64,000 nt of DNA, taken from positions 1 through 64,000 of the forward strand of contig NZ_JBAJJM010000010.1 in assembly GCF_036880405.1 (NCBI RefSeq). The letters run 5' to 3'. The notes beneath the pieces are model-generated. The model made no database searches and was not told the origin of the DNA. It saw nothing but the letters and a program-made list of their open reading frames with translations. The first letter of the stretch is position 1. Each line of letters starts with the position of its first letter. Below are positions 1-8,015 of the stretch, piece by piece. The translations under genes and the position numbers were made by a program. This DNA is from Mannheimia indoligenes. GTDB lineage: Bacteria; Pseudomonadota; Gammaproteobacteria; Enterobacterales; Pasteurellaceae.

Positions 1-53
1 AAAATGCTCCTCAGGTAGAAAATGCTCCTCAGGTAGAAAATGCTCCTCAAACA
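1..53 (+). repeat. In-frame 18-bp tandem repeats encoding ENAPQV
   Basis: Three consecutive copies of GAAAATGCTCCTCAGGTA are visible. The first lacks its initial G because the window begins there, and the third ends CAAACA instead of CAGGTA. The unit is a multiple of three, so copy-number change by slippage would lengthen or shorten the linker without breaking the frame. More copies may lie upstream of the window. Confidence 0.85.
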
Positions 54-824
54 GAGCTTACTCCGCCCGTACCACAGCCACAATCACAAAAAATTGACGC
101 TTCTTTTGAGAAAATTGGTTCAGTAAAACTCAATAAAGACGCTCAAACTCTTGAGCTTAGTAGATTCACTTTGGTGGATCAAGCTGGCACAAAGCCAAAA
201 TTTGATGTGGTAAGCGGTAAACAAATTATTGAAGAAAAAGATTTTCTCGTATTAAATTTGGCTGATATTAATGCTGAACAACTCTCTAGCGATTTTCTTA
301 TCCGCAGTAGCGATGATCTATTCTATGGCTACTATAACGATACAAATAGCAAAAACCTTGTCGATGCTGCCGATAAATTCAGTCAATATTTTGTCGTGTA
401 TGATGAGAAACGAGTAAATAATAATATCTCTGATAAATTAAAAGCAACTTACCATAAAAAAGAAGGATTTGTATATGGTTCAAATCCACATACTAAAGAA
501 TTTGCCGCACGTATCAGCAAATTGGGTGATGTAGAAATTCAATTTGAAAATGGTCAAGCTCAAGGAAAAGTGAAAGACGGGAATTCTGATATATTTACTA
601 TTAAAGGTGATATAAAGCAGTTAGAGATTACCCCAACAGAAGGTAACCCAATTATTACGGCAATTTTAACCCAAAATCAAAAAAGCTATACTCCAGGAAT
701 GGAAAAAGCAATTATGGAAACTAAGTTTATTGATTCAAAGGCTGGTAATTCTGACCAAAAATACTTAATCGGTGAAGCAAAAAGCGATAATTGGCAAGCT
801 ATAATGGTTAGCGAGAAAAAATAA
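1..824 (+). CDS. Surface lipoprotein-like protein, 3' part (5' end outside window)
   Basis: The reading frame is open from the first bases of the window to the TAA at 822-824, so the gene begins upstream and its signal peptide cannot be seen. The visible part starts with a Pro/Gln/Glu-rich linker (ENAPQV hexapeptides, then PPVPQPQSQ). About 250 residues follow, rich in Lys, Asp, Gly and alternating hydrophobic/polar strands, ending in GEAKSDNWQAIMVSEKK. The Gly/Asp-rich beta-strand pattern after a flexible linker recalls TbpB/HpuA/fHbp-type surface lipoproteins exported by Slam translocons; that is inference from style, not a motif match. A housekeeping role is not suggested. A hairpin terminator follows at 852-888. 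Family assignment is uncertain. Confidence 0.5.
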   Translation, partial: NAPQVENAPQVENAPQTELTPPVPQPQSQKIDASFEKIGSVKLNKDAQTLELSRFTLVDQAGTKPKFDVVSGKQIIEEKDFLVLNLADINAEQLSSDFLIRSSDDLFYGYYNDTNSKNLVDAADKFSQYFVVYDEKRVNNNISDKLKATYHKKEGFVYGSNPHTKEFAARISKLGDVEIQFENGQAQGKVKDGNSDIFTIKGDIKQLEITPTEGNPIITAILTQNQKSYTPGMEKAIMETKFIDSKAGNSDQKYLIGEAKSDNWQAIMVSEKK

Positions 825-851
825 AGTTATCTTCTGCTAAAAACTGAAATA

Positions 852-888
852 AAAAGACTGAGTCTGGATAATATCGGCTCAGTCTTTT
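852..888. terminator. Terminator after the lipoprotein-like gene, also facing queE
   Basis: GACTGAG (856-862) pairs with CTCAGTC (878-884), flanked by AAAA on the left and TTTT on the right. It can therefore work in both directions between the convergent lipoprotein-like gene and queE. Confidence 0.8.
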
Positions 889-919
889 AAATTGAAGAAA
901 ATCATCTTCTAACTTCTAC

Positions 920-1546
920 TTATTCAATCCCCACAATTTTATGCGTTTGGATACTTAGTTGCCATTTAGGCTTATTTGGACGCTGATTTAATAACCCAAT
1001 CTGGGTGATGGTTTCCAACAAATTCATTTTTCCCTCTTTTTCACAAGGCGAAAGGTAATAATGCTCTGCTTTAATTTTATTTTCCAATTGCTCACAAAAC
1101 GTTTGAACCTCACCATCCACTACTACTCGCACTTCATTAGCAAATTCAATGCAACGGCGTTGATATTTTTCTTGATACATTCGTTTTGGGCTAGTTGCTA
1201 TATAATCAATTTGCGGTGGTATTTCCTTTAAACCGTTAGTTTCAATCGCTAAAAAATAGCCTTCTTTTTTTAGTTGATTAAGTAATAGCGATAAATTGGG
1301 CTGAATAGTTGGCTCTCCACCGGTGATGATGATATTTTTTGCCGAATAACTTCTTACTTTGGCAAGAATCTCATTTAACGTCCATTGCTCAAATTGATTG
1401 TAATTGGTGTCGCACCACGGGCAAGTGAGATTACATTTGCCAAAACGCACAAAAATTGAAGGCATTCCGGTGTTAAAACCCTCGCCCTGCAAACTCTCAA
1501 AAATTTCAACAATCGGAAAGCTTGGGTTAGAAATCAGTTCTGCCAT
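920..1546 (-). CDS. queE: 7-carboxy-7-deazaguanine synthase QueE
   Basis: Radical-SAM enzyme that contracts 6-carboxy-tetrahydropterin to 7-carboxy-7-deazaguanine in queuosine biosynthesis (cytoplasm). The 208-residue protein has the CxxxCxxC iron-sulfur motif at Cys38, Cys42 and Cys45 (CNLTCPWCDTN), an N-terminal substrate-binding EIFESLQGEG stretch near residues 14-23, and the radical-SAM TGGEPT motif near residue 75. Length is normal for the family. It is the last gene of the leftward queC-queD-queE operon: its ATG at 1546 abuts the queD stop codon at 1546-1548, which implies translational coupling. Control is expected from the preQ1 riboswitch ahead of queC. Confidence 0.95.
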   Translation of the reverse strand: MAELISNPSFPIVEIFESLQGEGFNTGMPSIFVRFGKCNLTCPWCDTNYNQFEQWTLNEILAKVRSYSAKNIIITGGEPTIQPNLSLLLNQLKKEGYFLAIETNGLKEIPPQIDYIATSPKRMYQEKYQRRCIEFANEVRVVVDGEVQTFCEQLENKIKAEHYYLSPCEKEGKMNLLETITQIGLLNQRPNKPKWQLSIQTHKIVGIE

Positions 1547-1968
1547 TATTTGCTGTACTCACAATAAGACGTTGGCGTTTCCCACAGGCGAATTAAACTT
1601 ACCGGCAACCCTACTTTCTCGAGCTTTTCAAACATATATTTTGCCATTTCTTCTGCTGTCGTCCGGCTTGGAATACCGTAAACTTTCGATTTTAAATCGA
1701 TAAGCAATTGTGCCACTTGGCTTTCGCGTTCGTTGTGTAAATCGTAGATAAAGGCGTGATCCATCGGCTCTAAAATATGGGTTTTCACTATTGCCTTTAG
1801 ATCCGAATAATCCATCACCATTCCACGTTTTGCTCCTTCTTGGAACAGTTCTCCTGCTACTTCAACTTGCAATTTATAAGTATGTCCGTGCAGGTTTTGG
1901 CATTTTCCATCGTGTCCATCAAGCATATGTGCCATATCAAAACTAAATTCTTTTGCAATTTTAAACAT
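1546..1968 (-). CDS. queD: 6-carboxy-5,6,7,8-tetrahydropterin synthase QueD
   Basis: Converts dihydroneopterin triphosphate to 6-carboxytetrahydropterin, the second step of queuosine precursor synthesis. The 140-residue protein has the zinc ligands His14, His27 and His29 (LHGHTY) and the catalytic Cys23 just before them, as in 6-pyruvoyl-tetrahydropterin-synthase relatives. I placed the start at the ATG at 1968 (MFKIAKEFSF), not the in-frame ATG at 1998. AGAGGA lies 6-8 bases ahead of 1968 and MFKIAKEF is the normal N-terminus. The start lies 8 bases inside the end of queC, so translation is probably coupled. Confidence 0.93.
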   Translation of the reverse strand: MFKIAKEFSFDMAHMLDGHDGKCQNLHGHTYKLQVEVAGELFQEGAKRGMVMDYSDLKAIVKTHILEPMDHAFIYDLHNERESQVAQLLIDLKSKVYGIPSRTTAEEMAKYMFEKLEKVGLPVSLIRLWETPTSYCEYSK

Positions 1969-2629
1969 TGGATTGTCCTCTTTCCGCCAAATATTCATTC
2001 AAACCTTTTTCTCGCAAAATGCAACTCGGGCAGTCGTGGCAACCGCCTTCAATGCCTAAATAACAAGTGTGGGTATGCTCACGAATATAATCAAAAGCCC
2101 CTAATTTATCGGCTAATGCCCAAGTTTCCTTTTTAGTCAGATACATTAATGGTGTGCGAATATTGAAGTTATAATCCATTGCTAAATTTAGCGTAACATT
2201 CATCGATTTCACGAATACATCTCGGCAATCCGGATAGCCACTAAAATCGGTTTCACACACACCGGTAAAGATAGTTTGGATACCCTGCCCTTTAGCATAA
2301 ATGGCGGTATAAAGCAGAAAAAGTGCATTACGCCCATCAACAAAAGTATTAGGCGTGCTACCTTGTTGCTCAATTTTAGCACTATTATCCATTAACGCAT
2401 TGGTGGTAATGGCTTTAATCACAGAAGTATCAATGAGCGTTTGTTTCACGCCTAAATCTTTGGCGATCCATTCAGCTTTTTCAAGTTCAATAGAATGGCG
2501 TTGTCCATATTGGAAAGTAACCACTTCCACATTTTCTTTACCAAATTCAGCAATGGCTTGGAATAAACAAGTGGTAGAGTCTTGACCGCCTGAAAAAATC
2601 ACAACGGCTTTTGGAGTTTGAATTGTCAT
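1961..2629 (-). CDS. queC: 7-cyano-7-deazaguanine synthase QueC
   Basis: ATP- and ammonia-dependent conversion of 7-carboxy-7-deazaguanine to preQ0, in the cytoplasm. The 222-residue protein carries the PP-loop ATP-pyrophosphatase motif SGGQDST at residues 13-19. It has a C-terminal zinc site of four cysteines (Cys189, 197, 200, 203; GGCHDCPSC). First gene of queCDE. The Shine-Dalgarno AAGGA, 6 bases upstream of the ATG at 2629, is the 3' end of a preQ1-I riboswitch, so translation should fall when preQ1 is abundant. Length and motifs are complete. Confidence 0.95.
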   Translation of the reverse strand: MTIQTPKAVVIFSGGQDSTTCLFQAIAEFGKENVEVVTFQYGQRHSIELEKAEWIAKDLGVKQTLIDTSVIKAITTNALMDNSAKIEQQGSTPNTFVDGRNALFLLYTAIYAKGQGIQTIFTGVCETDFSGYPDCRDVFVKSMNVTLNLAMDYNFNIRTPLMYLTKKETWALADKLGAFDYIREHTHTCYLGIEGGCHDCPSCILREKGLNEYLAERGQSNV

Positions 2630-2634
2630 TTTAT

Positions 2635-2673
2635 GTCCTTAGTTTTTTTGCGTGGGAGGTTTGCGAACCACGA
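2635..2673 (-). promoter_or_regulatory. preQ1-I riboswitch controlling queCDE
   Basis: Read on the minus strand, CGTGG (2672-2668) pairs with CCACG (2655-2651), enclosing a loop that begins TTCGC. An A-rich run and CTAAGGA follow, reaching to within 6 bases of the queC ATG. This matches the class I preQ1 aptamer plan: a short P1 stem, a loop that forms a pseudoknot, and an A-rich tail ending in CTAAGGA. The AAGGA is at once part of the aptamer tail and the ribosome-binding site, so control is probably at translation initiation. The downstream genes make preQ0, which fits the ligand. Confidence 0.88.
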
Positions 2674-2930
2674 ATTAGTCAATACAAGCGGTTACAAAAA
2701 ACATCGCTTTTTGAATGTTGGCTTTGCCAACGGCAGCGAAGTTGTGAACAATCCTTACAAGGATTGTGAATAATTTTGGCTTATATTTTACGAAAGGCGG
2801 CATTTTACAGAGAAATAAGATAAAAGGCTATTTAAATAGCACCAACTAACGCAATAAATCAAAGAATTTACTTTCTCTTATACCTAAAATTAACTAGAAT
2901 TAGGATAATTTTATTGTAAGGAATTAGAAA
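2674..2930. other. Intergenic region between queC and ubiK
   Basis: Together with the riboswitch this is about 300 bases without a gene. It holds one USS (ACAAGCGGT near 2684), a small palindrome TTGGCTTTGCCAA near 2719, a CAATCCTT/AAGGATTG hairpin near 2750-2767, and AT-rich DNA that must contain the divergent promoters. GGATAAT shortly before ubiK could be its -10 element. No open frame of interest was seen. Confidence 0.5.
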
Positions 2931-3179
2931 ATGCTCACGCCTAAAAACTTAGAAGCTATTGCTCAACAATTACACAATGCGTTACCCCAAAGTCTAAAAA
3001 ATGTAGGTAACGATCTAGATGAAAAATTCAAACAGATTCTACAAGCTCAGCTTGCTCGCCTTGATGTAGTAACTCGTGAAGAGTTTGATGTTCAATCGCA
3101 AGTTTTACTTCGCACGCGCGAGAAATTAAATGAATTAGAAAAGCGTCTTGATGAATTAAATAAAGATGCTCAATCCTAA
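2931..3179 (+). CDS. ubiK: Ubiquinone biosynthesis accessory factor UbiK
   Basis: Small (82 aa) helical protein of the UbiK/YqiC (BMFP) family, which in enterobacteria binds UbiJ and helps the soluble ubiquinone-synthesis complex work aerobically, near the inner membrane. An amphipathic N-terminal part (residues 1-45) precedes a charged coiled-coil C-terminal half (TREEFDVQSQVLLRTREKL, then LEKRLDELN), the family hallmark. Start ATG 2931 is preceded by AAGGAA. pgi follows 39 bases later on the same strand with its own AAAGGA site; co-transcription is possible. Confidence 0.9.
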   Translation: MLTPKNLEAIAQQLHNALPQSLKNVGNDLDEKFKQILQAQLARLDVVTREEFDVQSQVLLRTREKLNELEKRLDELNKDAQS

Positions 3180-3218
3180 ACCGATTTCAATTTGTAAATT
3201 CGTAAAAGGAAATAAAAA

Positions 3219-4859
3219 ATGCAGAAAATCAATCCTGTTCAAACCTTTGCTTGGAATGCTTTGACTCAGCATAAAGCAGATAACCTCTCCATTCCTCAAC
3301 TTTTCGCCGAAGATGCCAGCCGTTTTGATAAATACTCCCTTCGTTTTGAAAATGAATTGCTGGTCGATTTTTCTAAAAATGCGATTAATGACAAAACCTT
3401 AACCCTTCTTCGCCAATTAGCAAATGAATGTGGTCTGGATTCAGCTAAAAAGGCAATGTTCTCAGGTCAAAAAATTAACCGTACCGAAAATCGTGCCGTT
3501 TTACACGTAGCATTGCGTAACCGTTCTAATACGCCAATTGCTGTTGATGGTAAAGATGTAATGCCGGAAGTGAAGGCTGTATTAGCTAAAATGAAAGCGT
3601 TCTCTGAGCGTGTGATTTCAGGCGAGTGGAAAGGCTATACAGGCAAAGCGATTACCGATGTGATTAATATCGGCATTGGTGGTTCAGACTTAGGACCTTA
3701 TATGGTAACAGAGGCATTACGTCCTTACAAAAATCATCTGAATATGCACTTTGTATCAAATGTCGATGGCACTCACATCGCAGAAGTGTTACGCAAGGTA
3801 AATCCTGAGACGACCTTAGTTTTAGTTGCTTCAAAAACCTTTACAACGCAAGAGACGATGACTAACGCCCTTTCAGCTCGCAAATGGCTATTGGATTTTG
3901 CTAAAGATGAATCAGCGGTGGCAAAACATTTCGTGGCACTTTCAACTAATGCGAAAGAAGTCGCAAAATTTGGTATTGATACTGAAAATATGTTTGAGTT
4001 TTGGGATTGGGTAGGTGGTCGCTATTCACTTTGGTCTGCAATTGGCTTATCTATTGCCCTTTCTCTTGGCTTTGAAAACTTTGAGCAGCTTCTTGCCGGT
4101 GCTCACGCAATGGATCAACACTTCTTATTAGCTCCAATTGAACAAAATATTCCAACAACGTTAGCTTTAGTGGGGATTTGGAATAACAACTTCTTAGGAG
4201 CAGAATCTGAAGCAATTTTACCTTACGACCAATATATGCACCGTTTTGCGGCTTATTTCCAACAAGGCAATATGGAATCAAACGGTAAATTCGTGGGTCG
4301 TGATGGTAAGCCTGTTACGCATCAAACAGGTCCTATTATTTGGGGTGAACCCGGTACAAACGGTCAGCACGCGTTTTATCAATTAATTCATCAAGGGACT
4401 AAATTAATTCCTTGTGATTTTATTGCACCGGCTCAAACGCACAATCCGTTAAGCGATCATCACAACAAATTACTTTCTAACTTCTTTGCTCAAACTGAAG
4501 CACTCGCATTTGGTAAATCCAAAGAAGTAGTAGAAAAAGAGTTCTTGGACGCAGGCAAAACGCTTGAAGAAGTCGCTGAAATTGTGCCGTTTAAAGTGTT
4601 CACTGGTAATAAACCGACTAACTCTATCTTAGTACAAAAAATCACACCGTATAGCTTAGGGGCATTGATTGCTATGTACGAACACAAAATTTTTGTACAA
4701 GGCGTGATCTTCAATATCTACAGCTTCGACCAATGGGGCGTAGAGCTTGGTAAACAACTCGCTAACCGCATTTTGCCTGAGCTAGAAAATAATGAAGAAA
4801 TTACCAGCCACGATAGCTCAACCAATGGCTTGATTAACCAATTCAAGGCTTGGAGATAA
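3219..4859 (+). CDS. pgi: Glucose-6-phosphate isomerase
   Basis: Interconverts glucose 6-phosphate and fructose 6-phosphate in glycolysis/gluconeogenesis (cytoplasm). The 546-residue protein has the IGIGGSDLGPYM phosphate-binding loop near residue 150 and the family signature DWVGGRYSLWSAIGLSI near residue 265. It also has the conserved GQHAFYQLIHQGT stretch with a catalytic His near residue 385. Length matches the roughly 550-residue bacterial enzyme. The start is preceded by AAAGGAAATAAAA. It ends just before a bidirectional hairpin shared with artM. Confidence 0.97.
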   Translation: MQKINPVQTFAWNALTQHKADNLSIPQLFAEDASRFDKYSLRFENELLVDFSKNAINDKTLTLLRQLANECGLDSAKKAMFSGQKINRTENRAVLHVALRNRSNTPIAVDGKDVMPEVKAVLAKMKAFSERVISGEWKGYTGKAITDVINIGIGGSDLGPYMVTEALRPYKNHLNMHFVSNVDGTHIAEVLRKVNPETTLVLVASKTFTTQETMTNALSARKWLLDFAKDESAVAKHFVALSTNAKEVAKFGIDTENMFEFWDWVGGRYSLWSAIGLSIALSLGFENFEQLLAGAHAMDQHFLLAPIEQNIPTTLALVGIWNNNFLGAESEAILPYDQYMHRFAAYFQQGNMESNGKFVGRDGKPVTHQTGPIIWGEPGTNGQHAFYQLIHQGTKLIPCDFIAPAQTHNPLSDHHNKLLSNFFAQTEALAFGKSKEVVEKEFLDAGKTLEEVAEIVPFKVFTGNKPTNSILVQKITPYSLGALIAMYEHKIFVQGVIFNIYSFDQWGVELGKQLANRILPELENNEEITSHDSSTNGLINQFKAWR

Positions 4860-4913
4860 CCAATACAAGCGGTTAAATTTTCATAAAATTTTGCAACTCG
4901 CAATCTATAAAGT

Positions 4914-4944
4914 AAAAGCGGACAAATCTGTATTTGTCCGCTTT
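4914..4944. terminator. Bidirectional terminator between pgi and artM
   Basis: AAAAGCGGACAAAT (4914-4927) pairs with ATTTGTCCGCTTT (4932-4944) around a four-base loop, with A-tract and T-tract flanks. It serves the convergent genes pgi and artM. Confidence 0.88.
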
Positions 4945-4962
4945 ATTATTGATATTAACTGA

Positions 4963-5646
4963 TTAGGCTTTTTCTACTTCAAGTCGCTCGAAGGCTAATA
5001 CTTTGCTTTCTAATTTTCTGAGGATTACCGTCATAATGCCTGTAATCACTAAATAGATCACACCAGCCATTCCGTAAATGGTTAGAGCATCATACTCCGT
5101 GCCATATAATTGGCGAGCGTAGCCCATAATATCCATAATCGTAATGGTTGAGGCAAGCGATGTACCTTTGAAAACTAATATAATTTCATTACTGTAAGAT
5201 GGTAAAGCTCGTTTTAACGCATAAGGAATTAAAATTTTAAGCGTATCTAAACGGCTTAAACCCAATGCTGCACAGGTTTCCCATTGTCCTTTCGGAATCG
5301 CCTTTACCGCACCGTGAAACAATAATGTCGTATATGCGGCACTGTTCAATGATAATGCCAATACGGCACAGAACCAAGCATCTGAAAACAATCCCCACAC
5401 AGCACTTTGCGTGATCCACTCAAATTGTCCCGGTCCATAATAAATCAGGAAAAACTGAACTAACAATGGTGTACCTGTAAACAGTGTTAAGAAACTATTA
5501 ACCACCCATTTTACCGGGCGATTTTCCATTGAAAGTAAAAAAGTGAGGCTTACTGCCAATATAAAACCAACAACCAATGCCACTGCCATTAAAGCAAGAC
5601 TGGTTGGAATACCCTGTGCAATCACGCTCAAATATTCTTGCCACAT
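4963..5646 (-). CDS. artM: Arginine ABC transporter permease ArtM
   Basis: Inner-membrane permease of a polar amino-acid ABC importer (HisM/ArtM type). The 227-residue protein shows about five hydrophobic segments and the cytoplasmic EAA loop (ETCAALGLSRLDTLKILIPYA), which docks on the ATPase. The start is ATG 5646 (MWQEYLSV), one base after the artQ stop and preceded by GAGGAGG. The longer frame back to 5688 would overlap artQ and lacks a site. Last gene of artPIQM. The ArtM/ArtQ names follow operon order and similarity. Confidence 0.9.
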   Translation of the reverse strand: MWQEYLSVIAQGIPTSLALMAVALVVGFILAVSLTFLLSMENRPVKWVVNSFLTLFTGTPLLVQFFLIYYGPGQFEWITQSAVWGLFSDAWFCAVLALSLNSAAYTTLLFHGAVKAIPKGQWETCAALGLSRLDTLKILIPYALKRALPSYSNEIILVFKGTSLASTITIMDIMGYARQLYGTEYDALTIYGMAGVIYLVITGIMTVILRKLESKVLAFERLEVEKA

Positions 5647-5647
5647 A

Positions 5648-6319
5648 TTATCTGCCTCCTCTTTCAAAACGAGTAAAACGCAATTCAAGACGGCGGATAA
5701 ATACCTGGCTGATTAAGGTAATCGCTAAATAAATCAAGGCTGCTAAACCATACCAAGTGAACGGCTCGTGAGTACGAGTGTTAATCAAGTCAGTTTGACG
5801 CATTAAATCGTGAACACCGATAAGCGAAACCAATGCGGTATCCTTCAGTAATACTAACCATTGGTTACTCAACCCAGGTAAAGCGTGTCGCCATACTTGA
5901 GGCATTACAATATGAATAAAAGTATAACTGCGGCTTAAACCAAGAGCTGCTCCAGACTCCCACTGCCCAAGCGGAATAGCTTGAATTGCACCACGCAAAC
6001 TTTGTGAAGCATAAGAAGCAAAAATGAATGAAAGTGCCACAACACCACAACCGAACGGTCCAACTTCAACATATTGCCCTGTCAGCAATTCCAATACTTC
6101 AGGCGTACCAAAATAGATCAAAAAGACAACCAAAATTTCCGGTAAGCCGCGTAGTAATGTTAAAAAAGTACTCGTTGCTTTACGCACAACAGCCCACTTA
6201 CTAGTTTCTAAGGAAACAAAACCAATAGACAGCACAAAGCCAAGTAGTAAAGAACAAACCGCTAACCCTAAGGTCATTAGGGTTGCGGTGTAAATTAAGG
6301 GAAGATAATCAGTAAACAT
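5648..6319 (-). CDS. artQ: Arginine ABC transporter permease ArtQ
   Basis: Second inner-membrane permease of the arginine importer, forming a heterodimer with ArtM. It has 223 residues with several membrane spans and the EAA loop ESGAALGLSRSYTFIHIVMP near residues 135-155. The ATG at 6319 lies 4 bases after the artI stop codon. The stop is followed after one base by artM, so the operon is tightly packed and probably translationally coupled. Confidence 0.92.
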   Translation of the reverse strand: MFTDYLPLIYTATLMTLGLAVCSLLLGFVLSIGFVSLETSKWAVVRKATSTFLTLLRGLPEILVVFLIYFGTPEVLELLTGQYVEVGPFGCGVVALSFIFASYASQSLRGAIQAIPLGQWESGAALGLSRSYTFIHIVMPQVWRHALPGLSNQWLVLLKDTALVSLIGVHDLMRQTDLINTRTHEPFTWYGLAALIYLAITLISQVFIRRLELRFTRFERGGR

Positions 6320-6323
6320 CAGA

Positions 6324-7052
6324 TTATTTTGTCATCCATTTATCGTAGATTTTTTGGTATTCGCCATTCTCTTTAATCGCTTTAATACCTTTATTCAAAC
6401 TTTCAACCAACTCAGCTTTTGATTTATTTAACGCAATACCTAAGCCGTTGTTAAAGTATTTTTTATCGGTAATTTTTTCGCCAATAAAACCTAACTCAGG
6501 GTTTTTATCGAACATTTCTCTTACCACATCAGTATCACCAAAGATAATATCAATACGTCCATTTTTCAGGTCTAAAATAGCATCTTGTAAACTAGCATAA
6601 GATGACACTTCATATTGCTTCGCTTCATTTGCGATATATTGTTGATAAGTTGTACCGTTTTGTACCCCCACTTTTTTCGCTGTTTCAAGCGTTAAACCTT
6701 TATCTTTTACCGCAATAAAGCTTGCAGAACTTTCATAATATGGCTCAGAGAATAACACCTGTTTTGCACGAGCTTCTGTGATATCAATTGCTGAAATTGC
6801 TGCATCAAAACCACCACGACCTTTCACTAAACTTGGGATTAATGAGTCAAACGACATACTTTTGAAGTGGCAAGTCGCATTAATTTCTTTACAAATCGCA
6901 TTGGCGATATCCACATCAAAGCCGATAATTTCACCTTTCTCATTGGTTAATTCAAAAGGCGGGTAGCTTGGCTCCATTGCAAAAGTAATTTCTTGCTGTG
7001 CGTTTGCCATTGCGGAGGTGGCAATTAAAGTCGCTAAAAGTAATTTTTTCAT
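6324..7052 (-). CDS. artI: Arginine-binding periplasmic protein ArtI
   Basis: Periplasmic solute-binding protein (SBP_bac_3 family) that delivers a basic amino acid to ArtQM. The 242-residue precursor has a signal peptide MKKLLLATLIATSAMANA with likely cleavage after residue 18. The mature start QQEITFAMEPSYPPFE and the family signature GFDVDIANAICKEI (near residue 45-58) are typical of lysine/arginine/ornithine binders. It lies 20 bases downstream of artP. Ligand specificity for arginine is inferred from the ARG boxes ahead of the operon and the gene order. Confidence 0.92.
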   Translation of the reverse strand: MKKLLLATLIATSAMANAQQEITFAMEPSYPPFELTNEKGEIIGFDVDIANAICKEINATCHFKSMSFDSLIPSLVKGRGGFDAAISAIDITEARAKQVLFSEPYYESSASFIAVKDKGLTLETAKKVGVQNGTTYQQYIANEAKQYEVSSYASLQDAILDLKNGRIDIIFGDTDVVREMFDKNPELGFIGEKITDKKYFNNGLGIALNKSKAELVESLNKGIKAIKENGEYQKIYDKWMTK

Positions 7053-7072
7053 TGTTGTGTTCCTTATTTTTA

Positions 7073-7804
7073 TTAGGAGTGTGAAAGATAATTTGCAAAC
7101 TCAGCGGTTTTTGGTTGCATAAAACAACTTGCATCGCCTTGTTCAATAATTGAACCTTTTTCCATATACACCACTTTCGTTGCTACTTTGCGAGCAACAC
7201 CAACTTCGTGGGTTACAATCACTTGCGTGATGCCTGTTTGTTGAAGTTCTTTAATAATATCAACAACTTGAGCAGTAATTTCAGGATCAAGGGCTGCAGT
7301 CGGTTCATCAAAAAGTAGTACTTGTGGCTGCATCATTAGGGCTCTTGCAATTGCCACACGCTGTTGCTGACCACCGGAAAGATGCAGAGGAAAACGATCT
7401 GCAAACTCGCTTAAACGTAAACGTGCCAAGTGTGTTTTCGCACGGCTTGTTGCTTCTTCTTTGCTTAACCCAAGCACTTTCATTGGAGCTTCAATTAAGT
7501 TTTGCATTACTGTCAAATGTGGCCATAAGTGATATTGTTGAAATACCATTCCCACTTCACGGCGTAATAAACTTACTTCTTTACTATTTGTTTTCGCGGC
7601 TAAATCAAATTTATGATTTGCAATTGCTAATGTGCCGGATTGCGGCACTTCCATTAAATTTAATGTACGAATTAAGGTACTTTTGCCTGCCCCACTTGGA
7701 CCAAGCAAGACAACTGTGTCGCCTTTTTCAATCTCTAAATTAATGTCAAATAAGGCTTGGTTTGAGCCGTAAAAAAAATTGACATTTTGAATGCGAATTG
7801 CCAT
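7073..7804 (-). CDS. artP: Arginine ABC transporter ATP-binding protein ArtP
   Basis: Cytoplasmic ATPase subunit of the importer. Of its 243 residues, Walker A is GPSGAGKST near residues 35-43, the Q-loop is FQQYHLWPH, the ABC signature is LSGGQQQR, and Walker B is VLLFDEPTAALDPE with an H-loop VTHEVG. First gene of the leftward artPIQM operon. Two ARG-box-like elements lie 29-67 bases ahead of its start, so arginine repression through ArgR is expected. Confidence 0.95.
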   Translation of the reverse strand: MAIRIQNVNFFYGSNQALFDINLEIEKGDTVVLLGPSGAGKSTLIRTLNLMEVPQSGTLAIANHKFDLAAKTNSKEVSLLRREVGMVFQQYHLWPHLTVMQNLIEAPMKVLGLSKEEATSRAKTHLARLRLSEFADRFPLHLSGGQQQRVAIARALMMQPQVLLFDEPTAALDPEITAQVVDIIKELQQTGITQVIVTHEVGVARKVATKVVYMEKGSIIEQGDASCFMQPKTAEFANYLSHS

Positions 7805-7832
7805 TCGTTAAAATCCTACTACACTTTAAAAT

Positions 7833-7871
7833 AATGAATGAATAGTAATTATTATTGCATAAATATGCAAT
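7833..7871 (-). promoter_or_regulatory. Tandem ARG boxes (ArgR operator) ahead of artPIQM
   Basis: Two 18-bp elements are separated by exactly 3 bp: 7833-7850 (left half TGAAT at 7835-7839, weaker right half) and 7854-7871 (ATTGCATAAATATGCAAT, a perfect palindrome around TGCAT/ATGCA). ArgR operators in gamma-proteobacteria are characteristically pairs of 18-bp ARG boxes 3 bp apart, so spacing and sequence agree with arginine-dependent repression of this importer. Confidence 0.8.
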
Positions 7872-7909
7872 AACTTTTTTATTTTATTGTAATTTTTTAC
7901 TAAAAAATG

Positions 7910-7942
7910 ACCGCTTGTCGAAGTTAAAAGAGTACAAGCGGT
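7910..7942. repeat. Inverted pair of USS cores between artP and dsbD
   Basis: ACCGCTTGT (7910-7918) and ACAAGCGGT (7934-7942) face each other across a 15-base loop. The pair lies between two divergent genes, so a terminator role is not obvious; it may act only as an uptake signal. Confidence 0.7.
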
Positions 7943-7975
7943 TCAATTTCTTCAGAATTTTGCAATTTATTGCGT

Positions 7976-7981
7976 TATAAT
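7976..7981 (+). promoter_or_regulatory. Probable -10 element of the dsbD promoter
   Basis: A perfect TATAAT lies 35 bases ahead of the dsbD start. No strong -35 hexamer is seen at the usual spacing (TTCAGA at 7951 is the nearest). Confidence 0.5.
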
Positions 7982-8015
7982 CCGCTCAATAGAATTTTAA
8001 AATGCTTGATTGAAT

